Part shown: positions 52,680 through 64,000 of the stretch, one piece after another
Numbering within the stretch: the stretch's first letter is position 1
Layout of the letters: the number at the start of each line of letters is the position of its first letter
Assembly: GCA_034336665.1 (NCBI GenBank)
Contig: JAPFBE010000002.1
Coordinates: forward strand, 40,054,406-40,118,405
Source: Luscinia megarhynchos
Taxonomy: Eukaryota; Chordata; Aves; Passeriformes; Turdidae
Direction: 5' to 3'
Length of the DNA: 64,000 nucleotides
Program-made: the position numbers and the translations under genes
Notes under the pieces: generated by a model
What the model was told of the DNA's origin: nothing
The model's input: only the letters and a program-made list of their open reading frames with translations
Databases searched by the model: none

Positions 52680-53270
52680 TGTGAGCAAACCCAAGCCGCT
52701 TTGTTTTCCTGCCTATTATTTTTCCCAAAGTCCTTCCTTCTCCCATTGCCTGCCCAGCAATCAGTACATTTTGGCAGCACGGGGGAAAAAAAAAAATAAA
52801 AAAAGGAAAAGCTACGATCAGGCCCGAGCAGCTGAAGGCCTCCCATGAATAAAGCACTTAAGAGGAAGACTGTATAATTAAGTGCAGAGCTGCCCGTGCA
52901 GAGGGCGGTTTTCAGGAGGAGGGAGCCCCATCATTACCCAGCAAAGAGATGATGACGGGCTGCTCGGTGTCAGGCCTCCGGTGGCCGCCTTTGTCACCGG
53001 CGCGGAAAGCAGAGTTCACTTTCTGTCAAAACTGGCTTTGCCAAATGTTATCATTTTAAATGCCGTGAAAGAGAGGGAGCTGGGCCTAGGGGTATACACA
53101 GCCCCATATGCTGGTGACAGTGATACAAGTGTAATTCTAGACTATTAGAGTGACACATAAGATCATTTCTGCCCCAGAACATGAGACAGCTGAGGGGATT
53201 ATTCAGGACAGGCTGTCACGCAATAAAATTTTCAGAAATCTGTTAACCCCAGCTCAGACCCAGTGAATAT
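52680..53270. promoter_or_regulatory. CpG-retaining candidate enhancer or small CpG island
   Basis: This is the most CpG-dense non-repeat segment in the window. CpGs recur from about 52697 through 53070, with tight clusters in TCCGGTGGCCGCC and CACCGGCGCGG around 52978-53005. It has no CR1 or LTR similarity. It contains a CTCF-like core (52895-52909), an E-box CAGCTG at 53187-53192, and GGATTA at 53196-53201 (OTX/PITX type) close beside it. An 88-codon open frame at 52882-53148 exists but its translation is not recognised. A conserved developmental enhancer, or a promoter of an unannotated transcript, are the main options. Confidence 0.4.
52895..52909 (+). promoter_or_regulatory. candidate CTCF binding motif
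   Basis: CGTGCAGAGGGCGGT matches 13 of 15 positions of CCASYAGRKGGCRSY, with a fully matching core and tail GCAGAGGGCGGT. It sits inside the CpG-retaining segment. The match is seen in the sequence; binding is inference. Confidence 0.4.
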
Positions 53271-54385
53271 TTTATTGCTTAACACTGAGAAAAAGTATAT
53301 TTATTAACTATAGAAAGATATAGCCGAGAGGCTGGGCAGATGAAAGGTTACAGAAAAATGAACTCACTTGATATCCTGCTGTAAAAAGTAGCACCGTGAT
53401 CATGGAGCTAAGGAGAAGAAAAAATACCCTCACTGATCTGCATTTGCATCCGAGGTAGAAATCACAAATAAAAGATATGACAGTGAAATTAAAAAGAAGG
53501 ATTCTAAATTCTCCCACAGTATACAGTGCTTGCTATAGAACATGGAGAATATCATATGTAAACTGCAAACTGATGTTAGAAATTTCTTGAAGCCGATTAG
53601 GCTCAGGGACACCTCAGCAAGATAGCATTCCAAATGGAACATGCATAAATTGGGGGCTTAAACCATATTGCTTTCTGTTAGCTCAACTATATTCTTTCAG
53701 AAGAAAACACTGACTTTTTTTACCAGAAATCTAGTAATATTTTGTTATACTGAAATAACAGCATTTTCTGTCTTGCAAGGAGTGCATATTAGCCAAATCC
53801 TGATTAAAATTCATAGAAAGCAACACAAAGAATACACAAGAAGCCTGAATATCAGGTTATTATCCAACCACTATATAATGCTTGCATTACCCCTCTGCTA
53901 GTTATGCAAAGGTATAAACATATATGTGCCAAATTAAACCTACTCTTTCAAGCTCTTTTTTTCATGTGATATGTAAGTACTTTTCTCTGAAACTGAAGTT
54001 GTTTTCATAATTTGAAGTTTTTGTTCAACATTTAAATGTTCCTTGCTAGAAGGTAAGTAGCAGAAGCAATTGCTAAGGAACTTTTATTTCAATTAAAAGA
54101 GTAAATTATACAATAAATAATGATCATGATGTAGATATTAGTAGAACAACTGGTTCTTTCTGAATTAAAAGGTATGACTGGGCTTTGATACAAGAGTTCA
54201 GAGATCATTTAAGAAAAGCCATTACTACATATATATCAATATTCCTATTAAAACCATTCCAAAGTTAGTCTACACAGTTTAATGTAAGTGTCTATGATTA
54301 CAAGAGACAGCATTTGCTCAACAATGTCACAAAGGTCAGTAGGAAAAAAATAACATGATATGCTTTTTGAAAATTCTCAACATCT
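53271..54385. other. noncoding, no gene recognised
   Basis: AT-rich sequence separating two candidate regulatory segments. No repeats are recognised. Confidence 0.5.
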
Positions 54386-54620
54386 GAATAGTGTGTCCAG
54401 GGTGTAAGAGGAGCCCAGGGGGGTGCACTTGGAGAACAAAAGCAACCCTTCTGCTAATTGACTGAAAAATTAGCCAGGTCCCCCTGTGGGGAGCACACAA
54501 GACAGCAGCAGATGGAGACAGCTCGGACACCGCGGCAAAAAAAGCTCCTCAAAACCTGCTGTGAATCTGCCTGCAATTATGGGTCACAACACTTTTCTTG
54601 TTTAACAGAACACAAGCAAG
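54386..54620. promoter_or_regulatory. second candidate conserved regulatory segment
   Basis: A local rise in GC with retained CpGs (GCTCGGACACCGCGG at about 54520-54534) is flanked by homeodomain-type cores GCTAATTGAC and AAAAATTAGCC near 54453-54475 and CAATTATGGGTCA near 54576-54588. There is no repeat or coding signature. Its closeness to the 52.7-53.3 kb segment fits a cluster of regulatory elements. Inference only. Confidence 0.3.
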
Positions 54621-57600
54621 ACAAACAGAGGACGTGAAAGCTGGGAAGGTCATAAACTGATTGTAAATCTATTATTTTAGAGGATATTCTTGAGTACCAA
54701 AGATACTTGAAGTGCTCTAAGTTATGTGTTGTTTAATGGGCTAAGTTAAATAGCTTCTTGCCAGTGGTGCTATGAAAGGCTGTTTTGAGAGTAATCTAAA
54801 ATAATTTGTTTATTATCTGACTGACTTTCCTCTTGGTTTGTTTTTGTTGGGTTTTTTTAGTAGCATAACTTCTTCCATCCCCAAAATGATGGTTAGTATA
54901 CTGGTGATTCTGGTTTCACATATTTGATAGATGTCTGAAGATAGAGCACCAATCCAACATCAAAGAGGGATTTTGTCAGCCTGTGGGAAACAGATGTATA
55001 AATGTTTACTTTTTTATATCTGAGTCCTTCATCCCTGTCATTTCCATCTCAGCTTTATCAGGGTTTCTTTTAATTATAATATTCTCTAGTTATCGTTTCT
55101 GTGATTCAATTCTAGATATAAAAAATACCACAAGTATAAAAATGAACTTAATCACTCTCACACCAGAACTGTTGAGATTATTATTTTGGTCTGAAATACC
55201 AAAAATTTACTCTTGGTAAAAGTTCATAGACCACTTTCCAAAGTAATTTAAATGAGATGCATTCATTTGTACAGTTTCATCCAAAGACATTTTATTTTCT
55301 TGATGCATTCTAAAGTTCAAGTCCTACATCTGTTTCTTATTTCAGAATGAGTATTATCATTATGGTCCAAAAAGAAAAAATATAGATGAGAGAGGATTGT
55401 AGGGAGACTAACCATTCATGAAATCTAAACATGAATACATTCATAGTCAATTATTATGAATAATCAATACAAAATAAATACAATAATGAATCTGATAATG
55501 GATAAGCCAGTGTAAATATCTGGCTCACAGTGTATAAGCAAAATACTTCCTGTTATTTCACATTATTTTCTTTCAGTTCCCTTGCATGATGCTGTCATCC
55601 AAATTAATATGCAGTTTAATTACCAATGTCTATTTTTTTGAATCCCATCACCTTCCACAATAGACTTGCCCTGGTGAAATTAGTAGATTTAGTCAAAAAA
55701 AGTGAATTCTTATGTCTCAGGAGAACTTTGTTCCACCTATTATTGCTTTTCCAGTGTATAGACTCCCATTACTTTATGTCAATTTCCAGGATCAAAGCCA
55801 GAGGACCTGATTCTGTAGTTGCACAAGGGTTGCTCCATGTCACTCAAAAGTCATTCTTGCTGGTTACTTGTGTGGATAAACACAGGAATATACAAAAAAT
55901 GCAGGGGTAGAACTTCACAGAGCTTAGAAAAGGACCTTTTATCTGAAAGTAGTTTCCCTTCCTGGTTTCACACATGGGTTAACTCTCTAGGACATTGTAA
56001 CATATATTGCTTTATCTACAACAAGTACATAATAACAACTATTTTCCATTTCCCAGGCTTTTTGGATCACCTCTTCAAAAGCACAGTATGCTTATTTACA
56101 CTTCTTGCTTCAGCTTTTCATTCTACACTGCTGAAATTGATGGCCTCATTCCAGGGAACCCAAGTGCGTGGCAGCAACATTGGCAAGCACAGAACAGTGG
56201 AATTATTCTGACCAAAACAGATTTTGCTCAGAACCACAGTTATTCATTTGCTTGTGGTAAAATTAATTCATTTGTTTTCAGCATATCTCATGCATAGGTG
56301 GTTTGTTTTGTACTTATTAAGTAGCAAAATTTTTTAACCAGTTGCCTACAGATTCTGAAAAGAGGAAAAGCACATCCTGTGGTTTATACTCTGTGTTTGA
56401 ACAAATTCTTAATAGGGAATATTTTTCCCACAAATTTTGAAAATATAGCTCTACTTATTAAAATGATATACTGATAATGCTAGAAAAGAATGTTCTTTAT
56501 TAAGGCAAAAACATTAGGAGCTTGTACAATAAATACTTTGTTGTCCTTTGAGCTGTATCTCCAATCATCACTTTACAAAGCTTTGTAATACAAAGCTTTT
56601 CCAGTTTAGAGATAGTCTACCAAAAACTTTATGAGAATTTTCTTTAACATACAGTAGAAACTGCATTACCTACTTCATGTCATACAGTCTGTCTCTGAAA
56701 GATGAGGGACATTGAAACTTTTCCGTTTTTATTCTGTGTGGGCACCAGGAACTACAGCAAGTCCTGGAATAAAATGTGAGTCCACACCACTAGATTGCAT
56801 TTGGAAGAAAAAGTTTTCATGATGAAAGTGGATCAACGTACTTTTGTTCCTAATGTATGCCAAACCAAAGTGCCTTCTGAATGCTCAAGCCCTAATTTGG
56901 GAGTGACTGTGTCTATCTCCCAGCTCTGATTCAGACTTCCAATGGCAAGTACTTTAGTTGTTCAAGTTTTCCATCTGGGAAGTGGGGACAAGGTATACTG
57001 CTGGTTAAGAGAGTTATAGAATAAGAATAAGAATCAGCAGTGTTTGTCCTATGATAAATTGCTATATATACTATGATTAACAGGAAAAAACAACTCTAGA
57101 CTGCAAGCGATGCTTGGTCCTTTCACCCATGAAATACATAACATAATGTTCAGTACAAGCATTGGTAGCTTTCTCTTTGGTGTGCTCATGGCACTCAAGG
57201 TGACAGTAAGCCTTGTACAAGTGTGGAGGACTAAGACTGTATCCTGCCCATTGGCTGATGGATGTCTGAAGGCACTGGAAATAAGAGGAAAATGTTTTAC
57301 ATCTCTGAGTCACATGGTGCTCATGGAACTCTTGCAAGCCCATAGCAATTAAATTTTGTGGGTTTTTTGGTTTTTTTTTTCTTCCAGAACACTCATTCTG
57401 CACTGATAATAAAATGGTATTCACCTATGCACAGAGACAAAATTAAGATTTTATTTGAAGTATTTGTAGATAGCAAGATTAATACAGAAGTGATTTGCTT
57501 ATTCATGATGTTACTAAACTTGTGTTTTCCTATTGTGCATCTAATATAAACTGGTGATAATCTAGCTTATACTAAAAAATCAAATCATTCAACTTTTCTC

Positions 57601-58099
57601 CTTTACATCAAATTGTCTTTGTGGTAGCCTGGGGACACTGAGGCTTTCAGTGAAATTTCTGATAAATATCACCAAATTCCTCTTCAGTCTCAGACAGAAA
57701 AAGAACAAAAACCACAAAACCCCACAAAAACAAACCCAATCTAAGAGGAGCAATTGCTGAAAACATAAGAAAAGTGAATCCAAAATCTACAAGTAAAACT
57801 TCTGAATACAGTGGCACAGGTCTTCAAATAACAGCTTGGGGAAATAAAACAGAAGGCTAGTTCTGTTCTTTTGTGAATGGGATGTGGCAGTGCTATTTAG
57901 AGAGCAAGTGATGAGGTTATGAAATTAATATGGAATCACTCCTCAGCATGCTGGCTACAGGTTTCTTTTTCTAAATAAGAACATTTCCCTTTTGTTTTTC
58001 TATCTATAAAGGATGCGTCCTGACTATGTGAAATCAGCAAAGCAAGATGCAAATGAGGAAATTAATGGAAGAGCAGTGATAATCAGTTTCGAGAAAGCA
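54621..58099. other. noncoding, no gene recognised
   Basis: AT-rich sequence. A perfect 16-base palindrome TTACAAAGCTTTGTAA lies at 56573-56588. Overlapping open frames on both strands (55626-56297 and 57077-57424) show no domain. Confidence 0.5.
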
Positions 58100-58660
58100 G
58101 AGCAAACCAAAAAGAATCAGTGCACTGCAGTGTCTACACTGCCATGAAGTGCAGCCACTGCCATGTCCTGCTGCATTGTGCAGTCAGTGCTGCATCATGG
58201 CAAGAAAAAGAACAGCATTACTGGGTAGTCATATCATCAGTACATCAAACCATACCATGCATTTGCTGGGATTTTGTCATTTTCATGCTACTCTGCACAA
58301 CTCCAGCAGTCCAGGCTTTACCATCCAAGCTCTATTGTAGAAGCAGTAGCTTGCCACATTGTCAATGCAGCCCTTCTTCCCTCACGAGGTGAGCACAGCT
58401 TGTGTTATCATTTTAGGCTATGCTCTTCAGCCAGCAGTGATCTACCAGCTAAGGTACACTGTGCTTCACAACTGCTGCTGCAAACCCCACTTTGTGACAT
58501 GCCCTGGCAAGCAAAGCCTGCTGTGCTTTGCTGTGAAGGTATCTGTGCTATCACGTTGTGTCATTCCACCCCTATTTTGTTGTGAGTCCTGTGCTCCTGG
58601 GCAGCACAGGTAATGGGGCACTATGGCTACACTGTTTGCTGTGCATTACATGCACATGCA
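58100..58660. repeat. TG/CA-rich, possibly decayed repetitive segment
   Basis: For about 550 bases the sequence is unusually rich in TGC, GCA, TGTG and CTGC words (CTGCCATG, TGCTGCATTGTGCAG, GCTGTGCTTTGCTGTGA). It is richer in GC than its flanks, has few stop codons in several plus-strand frames (58120-58392, 58274-58585, 58359-58613) and almost no CpG. Abundant TpG/CpA with scarce CpG is what a methylated, formerly CpG-rich repeat would leave. No regular unit length is obvious and no known family is recognised. Confidence 0.3.
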
Positions 58661-60327
58661 TGCAATATAAATCATTTGTAGAACAAAAAGATCATGAAAT
58701 GTCATCAATGAAAGTGTTCTATCTCTTTTATCCAGAAAACATGTCTTAGTTTCAACTAAGTCACAAGAAGTATCAAGAAAAAATGCTTTGAAAGAGATAT
58801 TGTTCTAGACAATCATTTAACTTTAATGTTCTCCTTTTTTTGGGCTCAAGAAAATGTGTTTAAGACCAATTACAAAGTAAGTTAAGAAAATGGGTATTTT
58901 GATATTGCAATAATTTCATTATGACTGCAAAAAAATTTACAGACACTATTTTCACAAGATTCTGTCTTCAAGTATCAGTTATTTTTTTAGAACTTTTTAA
59001 TCTGATTCTTTTATTCTTTTAAAATAGAAGAAGAAACATCATGTCTTCTCTAAATCCCTCTGATTCGTCAGATTAACCTTACCTCTTCCAAGCTTTACCA
59101 AGAACAGAGAAAAGACAATTAAGATTTTCTATGGAAGACTAATGGTTGATCCCAATGCAGACAGTAAGAATGAAATCATGATGAGGCTGGTGTTTATAAT
59201 GCAGAGTTTTTAGCCTTTTCTCAGGGGTTTTGTCTCCTACGTGCTTACCGAGTGCTTTTAGACTTTTAGTTGAATAAAAGTGTTCAACTTTGATGAAAAT
59301 ACAAGCCTACCATTAAATAGCAAGAAGCTTATGAATTAACATTCTCAAGACTTTCAAGGACTGTTCTTTGAGATGAAAGACATGTCATGAATTGGAAAAG
59401 TCCTGTCCAGTTGTGAGGATCTAAAAAGCCTATGTGAATCGGGAGGGATGACACCACTATGCAATCATCTGGGAAGTGTGTCAGTCCTCCATTCTCTCTT
59501 ACCATTCCCCTTTACCAGCAGCTTCTTGGCTTCCTGGCCCTGTTACCAGGATCTGAATGTGGCATTACAGTATTCAGTATATGGGCAATCAGTTTGCTAT
59601 AACAGCTTCACCCAGCATAGACTAGAAGAGGTAGTCTCATTCAGTTGCACATCAAAACTGTTAATTATTCACTCTCCACTAGCACTAGTGGATTTCTCTC
59701 AAGGCTTGTGTGATGTATGAATTAAATTCATAGCAGCTCTTGTTTGATAACCTTTTTAAAAACATCCTCAGACTTCCTGGACTACCACCTATTAAAATTA
59801 CCACCTTGGGAATAAATAAAATGCAGTTAATTTTTTTATGAAAGACAGTTCTACAGATTGCTTTTCTTCTCTGATTTTTTTTAAATGTGAATTAATAACC
59901 GCCATGTGAAGACAGATTATTTGCAATTGGATTGATATATGATATAAGGATTTAAGTATGTCTCCAGGGCAACTGCTCTTTGCCTGGGGATTCTTTCTGT
60001 GGTTCCATAAGGGCAGCACCACAGAGTCTTTTTAGTAGCCTTATTTTCATCAGCATTAACAGAAGTTCAGGGCTTAAATGCTTGTGTAGATTTCTGATGT
60101 ACTGTTTATATAAAAAGCAGAACAATGATAACTAAGTTATGTTCAGAACTAATACAGATTGGAATTCTAGTGCCTAAAGGCCAGGGTCCACATCAAAAAC
60201 AAATTATTTCAAATAATCACACACCATTTGCTGCTTGTGAAGAAACAGTGCCATACCACTAATAGTCACAATGGAGCTTAGTAACATGTTTTGATGCTGA
60301 ATACTGTAGGAGTCAGTCACTAGGTCC

Positions 60328-60359
60328 CAACAAAATTGTCAGTCTAGAGAATTTTGTTG
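60328..60359. repeat. perfect 10-bp inverted repeat
   Basis: CAACAAAATT and its exact complement AATTTTGTTG flank a 12-base spacer, read directly. It is A/T-biased, so chance is plausible. Confidence 0.7.
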
Positions 60360-61814
60360 CATTTGTGACTCACAGATTACAGGAGACTCCAGGAACTAAA
60401 GAAAAAGTTCTTTTACCCAAACTAAAATGAAAGCCAAGGGGAGAAAAATCAAAACAAACCAACAACAAATAAAAAGAAAGCTAAAACCCACAACAGAAAA
60501 CTTGCAGCTGTGAAAACATAATTAAAAGCAAAATTTTAAAAGTCATAACTCTTCTCAAATATGGACTGTCATTTTCATATATTTTAGGTCAAAATATTTC
60601 AATATAGTCAAAGTTGGTTTGTGGAGTCCAGTTTCTGGTAGGCCACACTTTATTGAACAAATCATTGCAACTGCTAACACAAATATGTGAGAAATAGTGT
60701 ATGTGTGTGTGCACGTATACATAAGTACTTTGGTCTCTTGTCCCAACAAAAATCAGGCATTTAGAGATCTGCCCATTTTTAATCCACAAAATAATGGAAA
60801 TATGTAGGTGAGACTGCCATCCTTATCTCTCTCCATTGCACTTTTTGTAGCCCGTGTGGCATGTAACATCAATCTCAAACTTCTGTAATGTCAAATACAA
60901 GAGTATGATCTAAGCCTGAAGTGAAAGCATTAGCTCTTACTTTGGATTATTTTTCTTACTTTAAATCCTGTGGATTTAGTGCATAAGGTTTGGATTTTTT
61001 TTCCCTATATGCTCATGCCCAGTGTATAAATGAACATCAAACTTACTACTGCAGTATCAAGCAAATAAGCAACATATATAAAAGCCAAAGTACTAGAACT
61101 ATTTTAATAAAACTACATTGTGTATTTGGGGTACACCCTGACCTTGAATTTCTGGCTGTCTAGCAGTTTTCCTCACTGGGGGGAGGTTTCACATTGGCCA
61201 TGTATTGATACATAGAATGAAAAATAAGTTTTGATGTTCTGAGCAGTTAAATCCTCTGGGAACTAACTTCTTTCTGAAAGGAAATGGTATCATTTGGGAA
61301 CCCCTTTAAGACTTCAAAATTCGTGTTATTTTACCAGACTGCAGCACTGCATCTTTATATATACTGTACAGTTAGCATAAGTTTGACCTGCATCTCTGAA
61401 CCAAACCTGCTTGTCATAAGAATTGCCCAGGCTGTGGTGCTCACTGGAGGCAGAAAACTCAAGCCTATTCACAATCTTAGCATGTCCCAGCTCAATAAGT
61501 TAGGCTGTGATGACAGAGCAGAAGCAATTCCAAGAATATCATGCTTGGCATATGACCAGTTCACTGCAACAGAAGACATTTCTATAAAATTGGTGACCAT
61601 TACTGAAAGAGCTGTGCTTGCTCTTTAAAGGAAGCATTAGCATATTTCCTACACCCAAGTGTAGGTTTTCTTAAGCATACTGTGAATAATATAAAATCAA
61701 ATGACCAGTAAATCAGGAATATGGGTGAAACATTTTCATTTGAAGAGAGAAAGAAACAGCAAATCTTCATGTTATCAATAGTTTTCCAACCTACTGACCT
61801 ATCAAAAGAAATAG

Positions 61815-61831
61815 AAAAAAAAAAAAAAAAA
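61815..61831. repeat. A17 homopolymer
   Basis: Seventeen consecutive A bases, read directly. Confidence 0.85.
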
Positions 61832-62056
61832 CCAAGAGGAAGAGGGCTTGTTTCCTCCAGGAGTTTTCAGTGGTGAAAATGGAAAAAAAATATTCAAGGA
61901 TTCAAGACACTACAACAAATAACCAAATAAAGGTAAGCCCCCAGTACCAGACTTGCAGAGAGGGCCAATTAGGATGACTTCATGCTGCAGATACCAGAGA
62001 GTACTGAACAAAAATAGAGTTGAATTTTTTGTGATTTTTTTCCTGTTATGTATTGT

Positions 62057-62474
62057 TGTCATGGTTTAGGAATGGTACTCCTCAGTTTAGTACACCCACT
62101 AAAAAGAAAAACATGAACCACTCCCCTCTCCTTTTGGTGAGAGCGGAGGGTGATCAGGCAGAGCTCACAGGTTGAGATAGAAACAATTTATTGGAAAGAG
62201 CAATGAAATAAGAAAAATGAACAGTAACAGAAACAATATTAATAACAAAAGTGCACAAAAAGAGAGGGTGATTTACATGCAAAATGCTCACCAAGTGGCC
62301 CTGAGCAGCAATGAACAATGGCAGAGAGGTTTACCTCTCCTGACACACTTTTTTCCCACACCCTTCTTCCTGGTGATGATTTGAGTGGTATTGGATGATA
62401 ACCTAGACAAGCCCACCCAGCTTCAGGCTCCACCCTCTCATGGCAAAAAATTAACTCTCTCCTGGCTGAAAACA
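62057..62474 (-). mobile_element. solo LTR of an endogenous retrovirus, minus strand
   Basis: Read on the minus strand, the segment begins TGTTTTCAGCCAGGAGAGAG and ends CTAAACCATGACA, giving TG...CA termini. An AATAAA polyadenylation signal lies at 62192-62187, followed by TTTCTATCTCAACCTGTGAG. That arrangement, an AATAAA near a 'TATCTCAACC' word and an end in AAACCATGACA, is familiar from bird endogenous retrovirus LTRs. No gag, pol or env similarity flanks it, so it is probably a solo LTR left by recombination. No clean target-site duplication is visible, so the outer limits are approximate. The family (ERVK or ERVL type) cannot be fixed without a library. Confidence 0.7.
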
Positions 62475-62639
62475 AGAGAGTTATATGGGGTGGTATTATA
62501 AATAGATGTACAGCTTCTGTCTGTAATGGGACCTGTAAAAGCAGTCCCTGGGAAAGAAGAAAAGGCAATGAAACAAACTGAAACAGAGGAGATGATGTCT
62601 GAATTTATGGAATAGCCTTTTTTACTGTGAGAGTGATCA
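62475..62639. other. spacer between LTR and CR1 tail
   Basis: Short unremarkable sequence. A GTTAT word occurs on both sides of the LTR (62045-62049 and 62480-62484), but using it as a target duplication would conflict with the TG...CA ends. Confidence 0.4.
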
Positions 62640-62803
62640 GCTACTAGCATGGGTGCCCAGAGAGGTTGTGCACTCTCCATTCTTGTTGATATTCAAACAC
62701 TGGGTAGCTAGCTCTAGGTGGCCTTGTTTGAGCAAGGAATTTAGACCAGATGACTTCCAGAGGTCACTTCCAACCTCAACCATGTTGTAATTCAGTGACA
62801 GAG
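62640..62803 (+). mobile_element. CR1 3'-end fragment
   Basis: The sequence matches the last roughly 160 bases of bird CR1: GGTGCCCAGAGAGGTTGTGC, CTCTAGGTGGCCTTGTTTGA, GACCAGATGACTTCCAGAGG, CACTTCCAACCTCAACCATG, then a degraded end TTGTAATTCAGTGA. It has no coding capacity. Confidence 0.88.
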
Positions 62804-64000
62804 AGATGGTCAAAAAATAAAAGGGACACAGAAATAATGGACCATATTTCAGTAAAAGTCTCAGTCAAAAATTATTTAAAGATGGCTTGATTCGATTATT
62901 GTACCTTCATGAAGCAGAAGGAAAATATTTTTAAGAGCTTAATTAGTACAAGAATCAATTGCCTGGAGCTGGAATTGGGCAAATTCTGTGTGTGAGAGAG
63001 AATTAATACTAAGTATTAAAGCAGGCCAGGAGGAAGAGTGTTGTGGCACTCTTGAGATCTTTCAACTCAAAGGTAGATGCCTTGCTGTAACTTGAGTATT
63101 AGGAAAGAAGAGATATCAAAGAATCTGCTCAGAATTTAGATAACTTGGAAGGACAAGACCTCTTCAGGAATCTGATAAATCTAGAGAATCTGAAGCTCAG
63201 TTCTGTGAATCTCTAACAACATGGTGCCTTTCTGTAGAAGGCATAGAGAACTGGAAAGGGAAAGGAAGGAGATAGACATAATGAGCTGGTTTGATTAACC
63301 TGGAACAGATGTTAAAGGTTACTCTTTTTTTTTGTTACTGTGCATATTGGTCTCACTCTGTCCATGAGCAGAGATCTCCAGAAGCTGAGAAGTCCAGAGT
63401 CATATTCTTTTCCTCCTTCTGACAGGATTCAGTCCAAGGCTTTCCAAAGAAAGAGTCAAAGTTAATCTTCAAAACCTTTTGCTTAGTCATTAAATAAACA
63501 TCAAATGAAAACAGTGCTGAGGAAAAGCCCCTCCTTCCAAACTTACCAGACCATCTGGGGCAGCAGCATCTTGAATGTGAGACCAGAACATTATCTTCCA
63601 GAAGATGTGAGTTTGAAAGAGGTGTCTGGTCAAAATTATTTTGTCAGACCCAAAAGTTAAGGGAAACACAGTTTAACATCTTGTATCTGTTTTTCTCTGT
63701 TGCCAAGGCTGTTGGGAAGAATTTTTATGTTTTTATGTCAACAAGACGTTAATAGCTCTATTCTCACCCTGCTCATATTGTCTAAATTAGAGTATGTGAT
63801 GCAAAATTAATAAGATCAATGATTTAAGTCATAAACAGTATATATTGTGAAATTACAAGTGACCTTTCAAAACTTCTGCATAATATCCTTAATTTCACTA
63901 TCAGCTAAATTGCAAAACCAAAGTAACTAAAAATAAATATGCTCTTTTTTTACCCATATGTCTTCACACACATGTGCAAACTTAGTAAGAACAATTTCCT
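62804..64000. other. noncoding to window end
   Basis: AT-rich sequence with no repeat family, coding exon or structured element recognised. Confidence 0.5.

Larger units (their letters stand above)
58661..62056. other. noncoding, no gene recognised
   Basis: AT-rich sequence with an A17 run at 61815-61831 and a perfect 10-bp inverted repeat at 60328-60359. The open frame 61284-61628 (114 codons) has no recognised domain. Confidence 0.5.

Noticed and set aside
56573..56588. Perfect 16-base palindrome TTACAAAGCTTTGTAA.
   Set aside because: Short, A/T-biased and isolated. Not distinguishable from chance in 64 kb.
57077..57424. 115-codon minus-strand frame with several His and Cys residues.
   Set aside because: Cys/His spacing does not match a C2H2 or other zinc-finger pattern, and an overlapping plus-strand frame of similar size exists.

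Overview
This is eukaryotic, almost certainly avian, nuclear DNA from a gene-poor, AT-rich part of a chromosome. The evidence is a sparse set of 5'-truncated CR1 non-LTR retrotransposons, several ending in the degenerate 3' octamer (ATTCTRTG-like) typical of bird CR1, plus one LTR whose polyadenylation end resembles those of bird endogenous retroviruses. Alu, B1 or L1-like elements are absent, simple repeats are short and scattered, and CpG is rare almost everywhere. I found no protein-coding gene, rRNA, tRNA or CRISPR array that I can defend. Short open frames occur throughout, but nearly all have lengths expected by chance. The window could be a gene desert or the inside of a very long intron, and the sequence alone does not say which.

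Layout: 1-11.5 kb is noncoding, with a possible CTCF-type site near 4.57 kb and a perfect 10-bp hairpin built from two TAATCC homeodomain-type sites at 8.37 kb. A 1.3-kb CR1 copy with a recognisable reverse-transcriptase fossil lies at 11.54-12.83 kb, and a CR1 tail at 16.6 kb. The 18.6-19.6 kb stretch looks like a conserved noncoding (enhancer-type) block. At 23.2-23.7 kb there is a long pyrimidine-rich strand. A (TA)n array lies at 25.0 kb, and a 49-base A run abuts a truncated CR1 at 26.6-27.1 kb. A further CR1 lies at 31.4-32.2 kb, and two weak coding-like stretches at 32.9-34.5 kb. At 38.7 kb there is a perfect 16-bp inverted repeat beside a (TTTG)n tract. An exon-like open segment at 39.1 kb is followed by a minus-strand CR1 at 39.6-40.2 kb.

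The second half holds the most interesting sequence. A compact cluster of nested inverted repeats lies at 43.90-44.05 kb. A CpG-retaining, relatively GC-rich segment at 52.7-53.3 kb, with a second smaller one at 54.4-54.6 kb, has the look of developmental cis-regulatory DNA. A TG/CA-rich, possibly decayed repetitive segment lies at 58.1-58.66 kb. A minus-strand solo LTR is at 62.06-62.47 kb and a final CR1 tail at 62.64-62.80 kb.

No operon-like or multi-gene system is present. If the window has a function, it is most likely regulatory: candidate enhancers and insulator sites set in an otherwise neutral, repeat-poor background. All regulatory calls are inferences from base composition, palindromes and motif matches, and would need cross-species alignment to confirm.
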